From Clostridiaceae bacterium (GTDB lineage: Bacteria; Bacillota; Clostridia; Lachnospirales; Lachnospiraceae), in contig CAJTGE010000015.1 of the NCBI GenBank assembly GCA_910575795.1, forward strand, positions 62,001 to 126,000: a stretch of 64,000 bases of DNA. Direction: 5' to 3'. Of the stretch, positions 22,578 to 29,958 are shown piece after piece. The notes beneath the pieces were generated by a model, which ran no database searches, was not told the origin of the DNA, and saw only the letters and a list, made by a program, of their open reading frames with translations. Within the stretch, counting starts at the first letter, position 1. The number at the start of each line of letters is the position of its first letter. Made by a program: the position numbers and the translations under genes.

Positions 22578-23345
22578 TGAGCGCTCTGATTGTCGCCTCC
22601 ATCGCGCTGGCAGTGGCGCTGGGGTATAAGACGAAAATCAATACCGGCTTTTTCTGCATCGTGTTTGCATATGCGATCGGCTGCTTCGGCCTTGGTATCA
22701 GCGCCAAAGAGCTGATTGCCTGCTGGCCGACCACTGAATCTGATGCTGATTATGATGGGGGTTGTCCTAGAGCGTGTTTGAAAATTCATTCCTGGCATCT
22801 GCACGCCCCACTTCGCGGTATATTTGTGCCAAATTCACTTAACGTAGCCCACTACGCCGCGTTCATTTGGCACAAATCTCCCACAAAGTGGCACGCACAG
22901 CTACCAGAAAGCAATTTTCAAACACGCTCTAGTATTCCCTGTGCTGAGCCTTCTGCTTCCGGGAAACGCCCTCCTTGGCGCCGTCTGCGGAAAAATCGAT
23001 GTGGGTCTGGTAGCGGTCTGCTTTGCGGTGGCGGCTCTTCTGATGAACCTGGCCCCGCAGAAGGAGGTCATCGCCCGCGTGCCCTGGAATACCATTTTAA
23101 TGATCGCCGGAGCCGGGATCCTGATTGCGGTGGCGGTTAAGGCCGGGACGATTGACGCCCTTTCCACCTGGATCGGCTCCAATGTCCCTGTGGCCATGGT
23201 GCCCCTGGCCTTCAGCCTGGTAGGCGCGTTTATGAGCTTTTTCAGCTCCACGACCGGCGTAGTGGCGCCGGCCCTGTTCCCGCTGATTCCGTCCCTGGCG
23301 GCTTCGACGGAGGAATACGTGGAGGCTGTGACAGCAGAGCTGTAA
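22574..23345 (+). pseudogene. Dicarboxylate/malonate carrier (MatC-like) remnant, split by a MITE
   Basis: Residues 1-52 are an intact permease N-terminus (SALIVASIALAVALGYKTKI). The frame then shifts at about 22728 to NLMLIMMGVVL, where a MITE is inserted at TA 22768. Removing the MITE and one TA rejoins the frame exactly into VVLVFPVLSLLLPG and continues to 23345 with the VPWNTILMIAGAGILI segment typical of the second half of MatC-type carriers. About 200 residues between the halves and the last stretch appear deleted. The order of events was probably internal deletion and MITE insertion. It is not functional. Confidence 0.75.
22768..22931. mobile_element. MITE type A, copy 2 (inside the permease remnant)
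   Basis: Nearly identical to copy 1, flanked by TA at 22768-22769 and 22930-22931. The target duplication is proved by the reading frame, because excising the element plus one TA restores an uninterrupted permease frame. One of its six frames is open end to end. Confidence 0.93.
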
Positions 23346-23387
23346 ACGGTTACAATACTTACAAAACACATTATAAACTTACTAAAA

Positions 23388-23444
23388 TTGACTTTACCCC
23401 CCGCCATGGTTTACAGTAATTTTATAAAAAACTTACATAAGTTT
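23388..23444 (+). promoter_or_regulatory. Possible gltS promoter and palindrome
   Basis: TTGACT (23388-23393), 18 bases, TACAGT (23412-23417) is a moderate promoter match. A perfect palindrome AAACTTACATAAGTTT lies at 23429-23444, with further ACTTAC copies at 23355 and 23377. It may be a regulator site, possibly for the LysR protein. Confidence 0.4.
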
Positions 23445-23469
23445 CATAAAATGAATTGGAGGGGTATTT

Positions 23470-24720
23470 ATGTCAGAAACGATCCTGCGCTATTTTGGTA
23501 CGTTCACTCCCGCGGCTGACGGGGCGGCCGCGGCCTTTAAGTTTGAGTATCTCACGACGCTCGGCTTTGCAGCTATTGTAATCTTCCTTGGCCGTGCCAT
23601 TGTGGCGCGCTCCGCGCTCCTGAGGAAGTACGCGATCCCGGCCCCGGTTGTATCCGGTATCATCTTTTCCGTGATCGTGGCCGTTATTAAAGGAGCCGGC
23701 ATTGTCGCATTCAGCTTTGACGCGGCGATTGTAAAGGACTTATGCCAGAATCTGTTCTTCCTGTGCGTCGGCTTTGGGTTCAGCCTGAAAATGCTTAAAA
23801 ATGCAGGAGGAAAGCTGTGCGCGATGATCGCGATTGCGGCCTGCCTGCTGATTACACTGCAGGATCTGATTGGCTGGCTTGTCGGCAGCCTGGTCGGGCT
23901 TCATCCGCTGCTGGCGCTGCAGTGTTCCTCAGCCGCCATGTCAGGCGGCGTGGGCACAGCTTCCGCATTCGGCCCGATTTTTGAGAGCATGGGAGCGCCG
24001 GACGCCACCACGATCGGCGTTGCGGCCGGTACAATGGGAAATATCATGGGCTCCCTGATCGGCGGCCCGGTGGCGGCTTTCCTGATTACCCGCCACGGTT
24101 TAAAATCCGACCCGAACGATAAGCCGGAGGCTGCAAAAACGGGATCTGCGCCGACGCTTGACAATGGCAGGATGATCTCCATGTTTGCCATGACGCTCCT
24201 GATCGCCGCGCTTGGGATGCCGATCTACTGTCTGCTGGACAATATTCCGATGATTGAAATGCCGAAATTTATCGGCTGCCTGTTTGCCGGAGCGATTGCC
24301 CGCAATGCGATGGAAGCATGCAGCATTAAATTCTATGTTCCTGAGGTTGACGCCATTGAGCATATGTTCCTGGAGCTTTACCTGGCCCTGGTACTGATGA
24401 CCACAGATATCACAAAGCTGGCTCCGGTTGCCGGACAGATGGGACTGATCCTGCTGGCGCAGGCCATCCTCATGGCCCTGTTTGCCATCTTCATCTCCTA
24501 CAACATGTTTGGGCGCGACTACGGCGCAGCCGTTATGGCAGCCGGAAACTGCGGATGGGGCTGTGGCTCCGGCCCGAATGCGGTTGCAAACGAAAAGGCT
24601 GTTATGGAGGAATACGGATGGCACAACATTGCCTGGGTGCTTTATCCATCCTTTGCCGTTATCATTGACGATATTTATAACCCGATCTTCCTTTCCATCT
24701 TCGGAAGCCTGATCGCATAG
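23470..24720 (+). CDS. Sodium/glutamate symporter, GltS family
   Basis: A 416-residue integral membrane protein with about ten membrane segments. It has the GltS hallmarks YAIPAPVVSG near residue 58 and the reentrant loop MSGGVGTASAFGP near 158, with a second loop GNCGWGCGSGPNAVAN near 358. It imports glutamate or a related acid with Na+. GGAGGGG precedes ATG 23470. It lies downstream of a LysR-controlled hydrolase and a broken carrier, and may have become the only working transporter of the unit. Confidence 0.88.
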   Translation: MSETILRYFGTFTPAADGAAAAFKFEYLTTLGFAAIVIFLGRAIVARSALLRKYAIPAPVVSGIIFSVIVAVIKGAGIVAFSFDAAIVKDLCQNLFFLCVGFGFSLKMLKNAGGKLCAMIAIAACLLITLQDLIGWLVGSLVGLHPLLALQCSSAAMSGGVGTASAFGPIFESMGAPDATTIGVAAGTMGNIMGSLIGGPVAAFLITRHGLKSDPNDKPEAAKTGSAPTLDNGRMISMFAMTLLIAALGMPIYCLLDNIPMIEMPKFIGCLFAGAIARNAMEACSIKFYVPEVDAIEHMFLELYLALVLMTTDITKLAPVAGQMGLILLAQAILMALFAIFISYNMFGRDYGAAVMAAGNCGWGCGSGPNAVANEKAVMEEYGWHNIAWVLYPSFAVIIDDIYNPIFLSIFGSLIA

Positions 24721-24754
24721 AAGGGTTCACGCATCCTGTCAGGCCCTTTGCGCG

Positions 24755-24797
24755 CAGCCGGGCGGTACGTTGGCAAAACGTACCGCCCGGCTGTTTT
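24755..24797 (+). terminator. Terminator after gltS
   Basis: A perfect 17-bp stem: the left arm starts CAGCCGGGCGGTACG at 24755 and its mirror ends at 24793. The loop is short and TTTT follows. Confidence 0.85.
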
Positions 24798-24852
24798 GCC
24801 GCTTTATTCCCGCCTGCGCATGGGGCTGCGAATGCTCTTCCAAAGCCTGCGC

Positions 24853-24875
24853 GCCCCGGTCAGAGGGGCTTTTTT
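24853..24875 (+). terminator. Second rightward terminator overlapping the pepT 3' end
   Basis: GCCCC, 7-base loop, GGGGC, TTTTTT. It lies across the last codons of the opposing pepT gene and would protect pepT from convergent transcription. Confidence 0.55.
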
Positions 24876-26086
24876 GCGTAGGACCGGACAATCTCAATGA
24901 GGATCTGCGAGGCGGTTTCAATGGACTCGGCGGTGATGTGTTCCATCGGGCCGTGGTAGGCGTAGCCTCCGACGCCGAGGTTGGGGCAGGGGAGTCCCTT
25001 GAAGCTCAGCCTGGCGCCGTCGGTTCCGCCGCGGGAGGGGCATATTTTGGGGGTGAGGCCAACGGCCCTGACTGCGGCTGCCGCGTGCTCGATGAGGTGG
25101 GGGCAGGCTTCGATGATCGGCCGCATGTTGCGGTATTCTTCTTTAATGGTTATGCTTACGGTATGTTCGCCATAGCGCCCGTTCATCTGACGGCACAGTT
25201 CGGACAGCGTGTCGAGGCGTTTTTGGAACAGGATCGGATCGTGATCGCGGACGGCATAGACAAGGACTGCTTCCGCCACATTTCCATGGGAAGACAGGAG
25301 ATGGTAAAAGCCCTCGCGCCCTTCGGTGTGGGACGGGGTTTCAAGCGGAGGCAGGAGCTGGTGGAGCTCCATTCCGATGAGCTGCGCGTTGACCAGCTTG
25401 TTCTTTGCCCGTCCGGTATGGAGATTTTTCCCGCGGATATGGATGGTGGCTTCTGATGCGTTGAAATTCTCATAGACGATTTCCCCGGGATCCCAGCCGT
25501 CCACCGTATAGGCGAACGCGGCCCCGAAGCGCTCCAGGTCGAAATGATCCGTGCCGCTTCCGATTTCTTCATCCGGTATGAAGGCCACGCTGAGGGCGCC
25601 GTGCGGGATCTGCGCGCCGATGATCCGCTCAAGCGCGGCCATGATCTCAGCAATGCCCGCCTTGTCATCCGCGCCCAAAAGGGTGGTTCCGTCCGTGGTG
25701 ATCAGCGTATCCCCGCGAAGCCCTGGAAGATGCGGGTGTTCGGAAACCTTCAGGACGAGCCCCGATGAGCCGAGGGGTACGTCGCTGCCGTCGTAGTTTT
25801 CGATAATCTGAGGGGAAACGTCTTTTCCGGAAAAGTCCGGAAAGGTGTCGAGATGGGCGATAAAACCGATATGCGCCCGATCCTCATAGCCCGGCGAGGC
25901 GGGAAGATGCGCGTAGACAATGCCGTAGTTGTTGACCTGTGCGTCAAAAAGCCCCATCTGCTTTAACTCAAAGGCCAGCAAATGCGCCAGATCGAACTGG
26001 CGCAGGCTGCTGGGAACAGACGCGCTGCTTCGCTCGCTGGATGTCCAGATTTTGACATAATTAAGAAATCGTTTGTAAGCCTGCAT
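24860..26086 (-). CDS. Peptidase T (tripeptide aminopeptidase, M20 family)
   Basis: A cytoplasmic zinc aminopeptidase releasing the N-terminal residue of tripeptides. It has 408 residues. H78 and D80 in FIAHLDT and D140 in LLGADDKAG are metal ligands, IPDEEIGSG holds the catalytic Glu pair, and [18 protein letters not shown] is the C-terminal catalytic segment. It is one of two full pepT paralogues in the window (the other is at 57632). This copy is more diverged from classical PepT, for example ERSSASVPSS in place of the usual TQS region. It stands alone, facing the gltS unit. Confidence 0.9.
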   Translation of the reverse strand: MQAYKRFLNYVKIWTSSERSSASVPSSLRQFDLAHLLAFELKQMGLFDAQVNNYGIVYAHLPASPGYEDRAHIGFIAHLDTFPDFSGKDVSPQIIENYDGSDVPLGSSGLVLKVSEHPHLPGLRGDTLITTDGTTLLGADDKAGIAEIMAALERIIGAQIPHGALSVAFIPDEEIGSGTDHFDLERFGAAFAYTVDGWDPGEIVYENFNASEATIHIRGKNLHTGRAKNKLVNAQLIGMELHQLLPPLETPSHTEGREGFYHLLSSHGNVAEAVLVYAVRDHDPILFQKRLDTLSELCRQMNGRYGEHTVSITIKEEYRNMRPIIEACPHLIEHAAAAVRAVGLTPKICPSRGGTDGARLSFKGLPCPNLGVGGYAYHGPMEHITAESIETASQILIEIVRSYAKKPL

Positions 26087-26203
26087 ATGTTTTATCTCCT
26101 ATGTGCGATTCATTTAAGCCGTATAAGCCGGCTGGAGGTATGTGGCGGACGCCTGATGTTATTTTGTCACACAAAGGGGAGAAAGTCAAATTAATTTCCG
26201 TTT

Positions 26204-26260
26204 AGGAACTGTCACGAAATAACTTGTGCAAAGTGCGCAGAAGTTTTCGTGACAGTTCCT
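26204..26260. repeat. 57-bp palindrome with type-B-like ends
   Basis: Perfect 16-bp terminal repeats AGGAACTGTCACGAAA / TTTCGTGACAGTTCCT enclose 25 bases. The AGGAACTGT tip matches the MITE at 2720, so this may be a shortened relative. It could also form a hairpin terminator without a T-run. Confidence 0.55.
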
Positions 26261-26272
26261 CAGGGCAGTGTG

Positions 26273-26301
26273 TTGACTTAATCACGGCGTTGTTTTATCA
26301 T
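26273..26301 (+). promoter_or_regulatory. Promoter of the AAA-ATPase remnant
   Basis: TTGACT, 17 bases, TATCAT. It is still intact although the gene it serves is broken. Its transcript would continue into the LysR gene at 26944. Confidence 0.65.
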
Positions 26302-26324
26302 AGAAACACAGAAATTCTTTTATC

Positions 26325-26353
26325 GTAACAGCTCAGACAACCTGAACGGCTAC
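26325..26353. repeat. Small palindromic repeat (TAAC-GTTCAG family), copy 2
   Basis: GTAACAGCTCAG, 5 bases, CTGAACGGCTAC. The arms pair with mismatches. The same core recurs at 16988, 47872 and 57571. Confidence 0.55.
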
Positions 26354-26377
26354 CTTTTGTCACAGGGGGAAGAACGT

Positions 26378-26947
26378 ATGGCAGGGACTGCGGGGAACGG
26401 AATTCAGAACTTCGAGAAAGTGGTGGCCAATCACTATTTCTACATTAACAAAACCCATTTCATAAAAGAATGGTGGGAAAGCGGCGATGACGTCACCCTG
26501 ATCACGCGCCCCGGAAGGTTCGGAAAAACGTTGAACTTAAATATGGTGGAGCGCTTTTTCTCCGTCAAATATAACGCGCAGGGCGGGATCTTTGAGGGGC
26601 TGTCTATATGGCAGGACGAAAAATACCGCAGCCTTCAGGGAACCTGTCCGGTGATAGCCTTAAGCTTTGCCGATATCAAAGAAACCACCGCGTTCGGCGC
26701 GAAAAAACGGATCTTGCCAGATCATAGAAGAACTGTATAACCAATACGATTTCTTACCGGACCGCGGCTGTCTGAATGAAAAGGAAAATGATTTGTACTG
26801 GGGCTGATGGCGGAATTAGCGGGCCGGTACGTGATCACATCGAACCGGGAAAGCGGTTTTGGCAGATATGACGTCGTACTAAAGCCGGGAAACCGTGAAA
26901 AGGCCGCCGGAAGCAGGAGAAAAATCAAAAAGGCAGGAAGAAAATGA
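26378..26947 (+). pseudogene. AAA-ATPase/PD-(D/E)XK protein remnant (frameshifted, middle deleted)
   Basis: It begins as an AAA-ATPase-like protein (FEKVVANHYFYINKTHFIKEWW, then RPGRFGKTLNLNMVERFF, the degenerate P-loop of PF09820 proteins). The frame breaks near 26713. A second frame continues CQIIEELYNQYDFLPDRGCL and stops. A third supplies FVLGLMAELAGRYVITSNRE, the C-terminal nuclease-like end of the same family. Roughly 300 middle residues are absent. GGGGGAAG precedes ATG 26378. The final TGA overlaps the LysR start. It is certainly non-functional as a full protein. Confidence 0.75.
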
Positions 26948-27945
26948 TATTTAACGGAAAGGAATACGTTTACGAGATCTACCGGGAAAGAAGCTTCTCC
27001 ACAGCGGCCCAGAAGCTGTATGTCACGCAGCCGGCCCTGAGCAACAAGATAAAACGGATTGAGGACGAGATCGGTTCCCCTATTTTTGACAGGAGCACAT
27101 CCCCGATCCGGCTCACGGAGGTGGGGAGGGCCTATATTGAGACCGTGGAGCAGATGATCCGTCTGGAGGAGAATTTCGCCAATTTTCTGTCAGATACGCA
27201 GAATCTGAAAAAGGGAAGCCTGTCAATCGGAAGCGGGGCCATGTTTTCCTCCTACGTTCTGCCGCCGCTGCTCGCGGAATATAAGGCGGCGTTTCCCTAT
27301 GTGGAGGTGAGCGTGCAGGAGGGAGGCGTCAATTCCCTGCAGAAACGCCTGCTGGAAGGGGCGATCGATCTGCTCATTGAAAATGAGGAGCTTCCGTTGG
27401 TGAATTTTGAGAGGCAGCGCTATCGCACGGAGTATATGATTCTGGCGGTTCCGGGAAAATGGGAGTTAAACGGCCGTCTTCTGGCGTGGCAGCAGAGCCT
27501 GGATAATATCGTGACTGGGCGCTTCCTGGCCCCGCAGTACCCGAACGTGCCCCTGGATCAGTTCGCGGAGCTTCCGTTTGTGCTGCTGTCGCCGGAGAAC
27601 CGGACATATCAGAAGGCGCTGGCTGTGTGCGGGCACTATGGCTTTGTGCCCCGGGCGATCCTGACTTTAAACCAGCAGCTCACGGCCTATAACATGACAT
27701 GCGCCGGGGTGGGGGCTTCCTTTGTGAGCGATACGCTCGTCAGGAGCGCGAGGCCGCACCCGGATGTCATCTACTACAAGCTGGATATGGAATTTGCCAG
27801 AAGGGATATCTTTTTTTATTTTAAGAAAAAGCGCTATATTCCGAAATGCATGGAGGAATTCTTTAAGCTTGTGGAGGAAAAGAGCCGCGCCGTTCCCGGG
27901 GCGGAATATCCTCTGAACGGATTGGACGGATCCATATCCCGGTAA
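26944..27945 (+). CDS. LysR family transcriptional regulator
   Basis: A 333-residue regulator whose HTH is RSFSTAAQKLYVTQPALSNKIKRIEDEIG at 16-44, with a LysR effector domain to the end. It overlaps the preceding remnant by ATGA and AGGAAG serves as ribosome site. Peptidase and amino acid permease genes lie downstream beyond two gene remnants, so it may regulate peptide or amino acid use, but no operator was identified. Confidence 0.88.
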   Translation: MIFNGKEYVYEIYRERSFSTAAQKLYVTQPALSNKIKRIEDEIGSPIFDRSTSPIRLTEVGRAYIETVEQMIRLEENFANFLSDTQNLKKGSLSIGSGAMFSSYVLPPLLAEYKAAFPYVEVSVQEGGVNSLQKRLLEGAIDLLIENEELPLVNFERQRYRTEYMILAVPGKWELNGRLLAWQQSLDNIVTGRFLAPQYPNVPLDQFAELPFVLLSPENRTYQKALAVCGHYGFVPRAILTLNQQLTAYNMTCAGVGASFVSDTLVRSARPHPDVIYYKLDMEFARRDIFFYFKKKRYIPKCMEEFFKLVEEKSRAVPGAEYPLNGLDGSISR

Positions 27946-28010
27946 AACGCGGCGCGCAGCTTTTGGAGTCTTAAGGCCGTCCGAACGGCTGCAGCCCTGA
28001 TTTTTGCTCT

Positions 28011-28185
28011 CTATTCCAGAAGGAAGCCCTTTCCGACCACCTCGCTGGAGTTGGTTATGATGAGAAAAGCTTCCGGTTCGCAGGAGCGGACAAAGTTTCT
28101 CAAAAGCACGGCCGGGTCCGTTTTACGGCAGTCAGAATGATATAGCGCTTTTCGCGTGTGTAGCTCCCCTGCGCCTGGTAGATGG
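28011..28185 (-). pseudogene. C-terminal remnant of a YitT/DUF2179 family membrane protein
   Basis: On the minus strand, SYTREKRYIILTAVKR in one frame continues after a shift as TDPAVLLRNFVRSCEPEAF and ITNSSEVVGKGF in another, ending at TAG 28011. This is the DUF2179 cytoplasmic tail of YitT proteins. The membrane part is missing. Confidence 0.6.
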
Positions 28186-28377
28186 TTATTATACGAAACA
28201 GGGGACAGAAAGGCCAATTCCATTTGTGTGATAAGTTCTATAATCTTCCTAAACCTTCATGCCCGCACATTTGGCGCCACCATAAATGATCTGCCATCAC
28301 AAAAACATGATAACTCCTATCATCGTATTAGAATTAGACTATGACATTTGCTAAATAGTATAATAATCTCAGCAAAA
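28186..28377. other. AT-rich scar between gene remnants
   Basis: A 190-base stretch clearly richer in A+T than its neighbours, with no credible gene. It joins the truncated YitT end to the truncated pepT end, so it is probably debris from a deletion or an excised element. Confidence 0.5.
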
Positions 28378-28533
28378 GGTACGGATGGCGTGCGTTTAAG
28401 CCATATGCATCTCCCATGCCCGAACCTTTCCACAGGAGGCCATAATTTCCACGGTGTCTATGAGTACATACCGGTTGAGTCCATGGAAAAAATGGCAAAG
28501 ATGCCGGTTGGGCTGGCGTGCGGCTTTGTATGA
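28378..28533 (+). pseudogene. C-terminal fragment of a third peptidase T gene
   Basis: The frame reads [20 protein letters not shown] and then [18 protein letters not shown], matching the last ~50 residues of PepT and closest to the copy at 57632 ([15 protein letters not shown]). The first ~360 residues are gone and no start is present. Confidence 0.8.
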
Positions 28534-28593
28534 CGGTACAGAACTATTTTCAGCCAATAAATAATGAAACATTTAAAGAAAGGAAGAAAAAAG

Positions 28594-29946
28594 ATGAAAT
28601 TTGAAGAGATTTCCCGCGACATGATGCAGTTTATCGAAAAAAGCCCGAGCTGCTATCACGTGATCGAGAATCTGCGCGCCCTGTTCCGTGAAGCAGGCTA
28701 TCAGGAGCTTCTGGAGCATGAGCGCTGGAGGCTTGAGCCGGGAGGAAGGTATGTGACGACGAGAAACGGCTCCTCCCTGATCGCTTTTTCCGTACCGCAG
28801 GGCTGCTACCGGGGCTATATGATTGCCGCGGCACACAGCGATTCCCCGACATTTAAGCTGAAGGAAACGCATGAGATGGAGGTAAAGGGAAAATATGTGA
28901 GCCTGAATGTGGAAAAATACGGGGGCATGATCCTCTCGCCATGGCTCGACCGGCCGCTTTCCGTGGCGGGCCGGGTGACTGTGGAGCGGGAGGGGCGTCT
29001 GGAGAGCCGGCTGGTGGATATCGGCCGCGACCTGGCCCTGATTCCCAATCTGGCGATTCACATGAACCGCTCGGTCAACGACGGGGCTGCGTTAAACCCG
29101 CAGAAAGATATGCTCCCGCTGCTGCGCATGGCCGGCGGGGAGCATACTATGATGGGGCTGGCCGCGGAGGCGGCGGGCGTGGAGGAAGCGGATATTTTAA
29201 GCAGCGATCTCTTCCTCTATAACCGCATGCCGGGCACGGTCTGGGGGGCGGACAGGGAATTTATCTCCTCCCCGCGCCTGGATGATCTCCAGTGCGTCTA
29301 TGCAGCCGCAAAGGGGCTTTTGGAGGCGGAAAATGAGACGCATATCGCCATGTGCGCTGTGTTTGACAATGAGGAGGTCGGGAGCGGCACGAAGCAGGGA
29401 GCGGGTTCTACGTTTCTGGAGGATGTGATGAAGCGCATAAACGGCGCGTTCGGCCGGGACTTAGAGGATTACCTGATCGATGTGGCCAACAGCTTCATGG
29501 CGTCAGCCGACAACGGACATGCCCTGCACCCGAATTATCCGGAAAAGGCGGATGAGGGCAACCGCCCTTTCCTGAACGGGGGAGTCGTGATCAAATACAG
29601 CGCGAACCAGAAATATACCACGGACAGCGTTTCCTCCGCGATCTTTAAGGCAGTCTGCAAAAAGGCCGGCGTCCCCTTCCAGGTATTTGCCAACCGTTCG
29701 GATATCCTGGGCGGTTCCACGCTGGGAAATATTTCAAATGCGCATGTTTCCCTGAACACGGTGGATATCGGACTGGCGCAGCTTGCCATGCATTCGCCGT
29801 ATGAGACGGGAGGCGTTCAGGATACGGCGTGGCTCTTAAAGGCCCTGCGCGTCTTTTTCTCAAGCGGGATATTCTGCGGGGAGAACGCCGCATACCGGCT
29901 TTCGGGCGGGGAAATTCATGTGCATGAAACAGAGGAAAAAGAATAG
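28594..29946 (+). CDS. M18 family aminopeptidase
   Basis: A cytosolic dinuclear zinc aminopeptidase of the aspartyl-aminopeptidase (M18) family. The 450-residue product has AAAHSDSPTFKL near 88, with the first metal ligand, FDNEEVGSGTKQGAGS with the catalytic Glu, and the C-terminal MHSPYETGGVQD with the last His ligand. ATG 28594 follows AAAGGAAG. The in-frame ATG at 28564 is less suitable. It lies 12 bases before an amino acid permease gene, so the two form a peptide/amino acid utilisation pair. Confidence 0.93.
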   Translation: MKFEEISRDMMQFIEKSPSCYHVIENLRALFREAGYQELLEHERWRLEPGGRYVTTRNGSSLIAFSVPQGCYRGYMIAAAHSDSPTFKLKETHEMEVKGKYVSLNVEKYGGMILSPWLDRPLSVAGRVTVEREGRLESRLVDIGRDLALIPNLAIHMNRSVNDGAALNPQKDMLPLLRMAGGEHTMMGLAAEAAGVEEADILSSDLFLYNRMPGTVWGADREFISSPRLDDLQCVYAAAKGLLEAENETHIAMCAVFDNEEVGSGTKQGAGSTFLEDVMKRINGAFGRDLEDYLIDVANSFMASADNGHALHPNYPEKADEGNRPFLNGGVVIKYSANQKYTTDSVSSAIFKAVCKKAGVPFQVFANRSDILGGSTLGNISNAHVSLNTVDIGLAQLAMHSPYETGGVQDTAWLLKALRVFFSSGIFCGENAAYRLSGGEIHVHETEEKE

Positions 29947-29958
29947 GAGATAGGGAAC

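Noticed and set aside
22574-23140. 188-residue ORF spanning the MITE as a real gene
   Set aside because: The frame is permease only for the first 52 codons, then out-of-frame DNA and MITE sequence.
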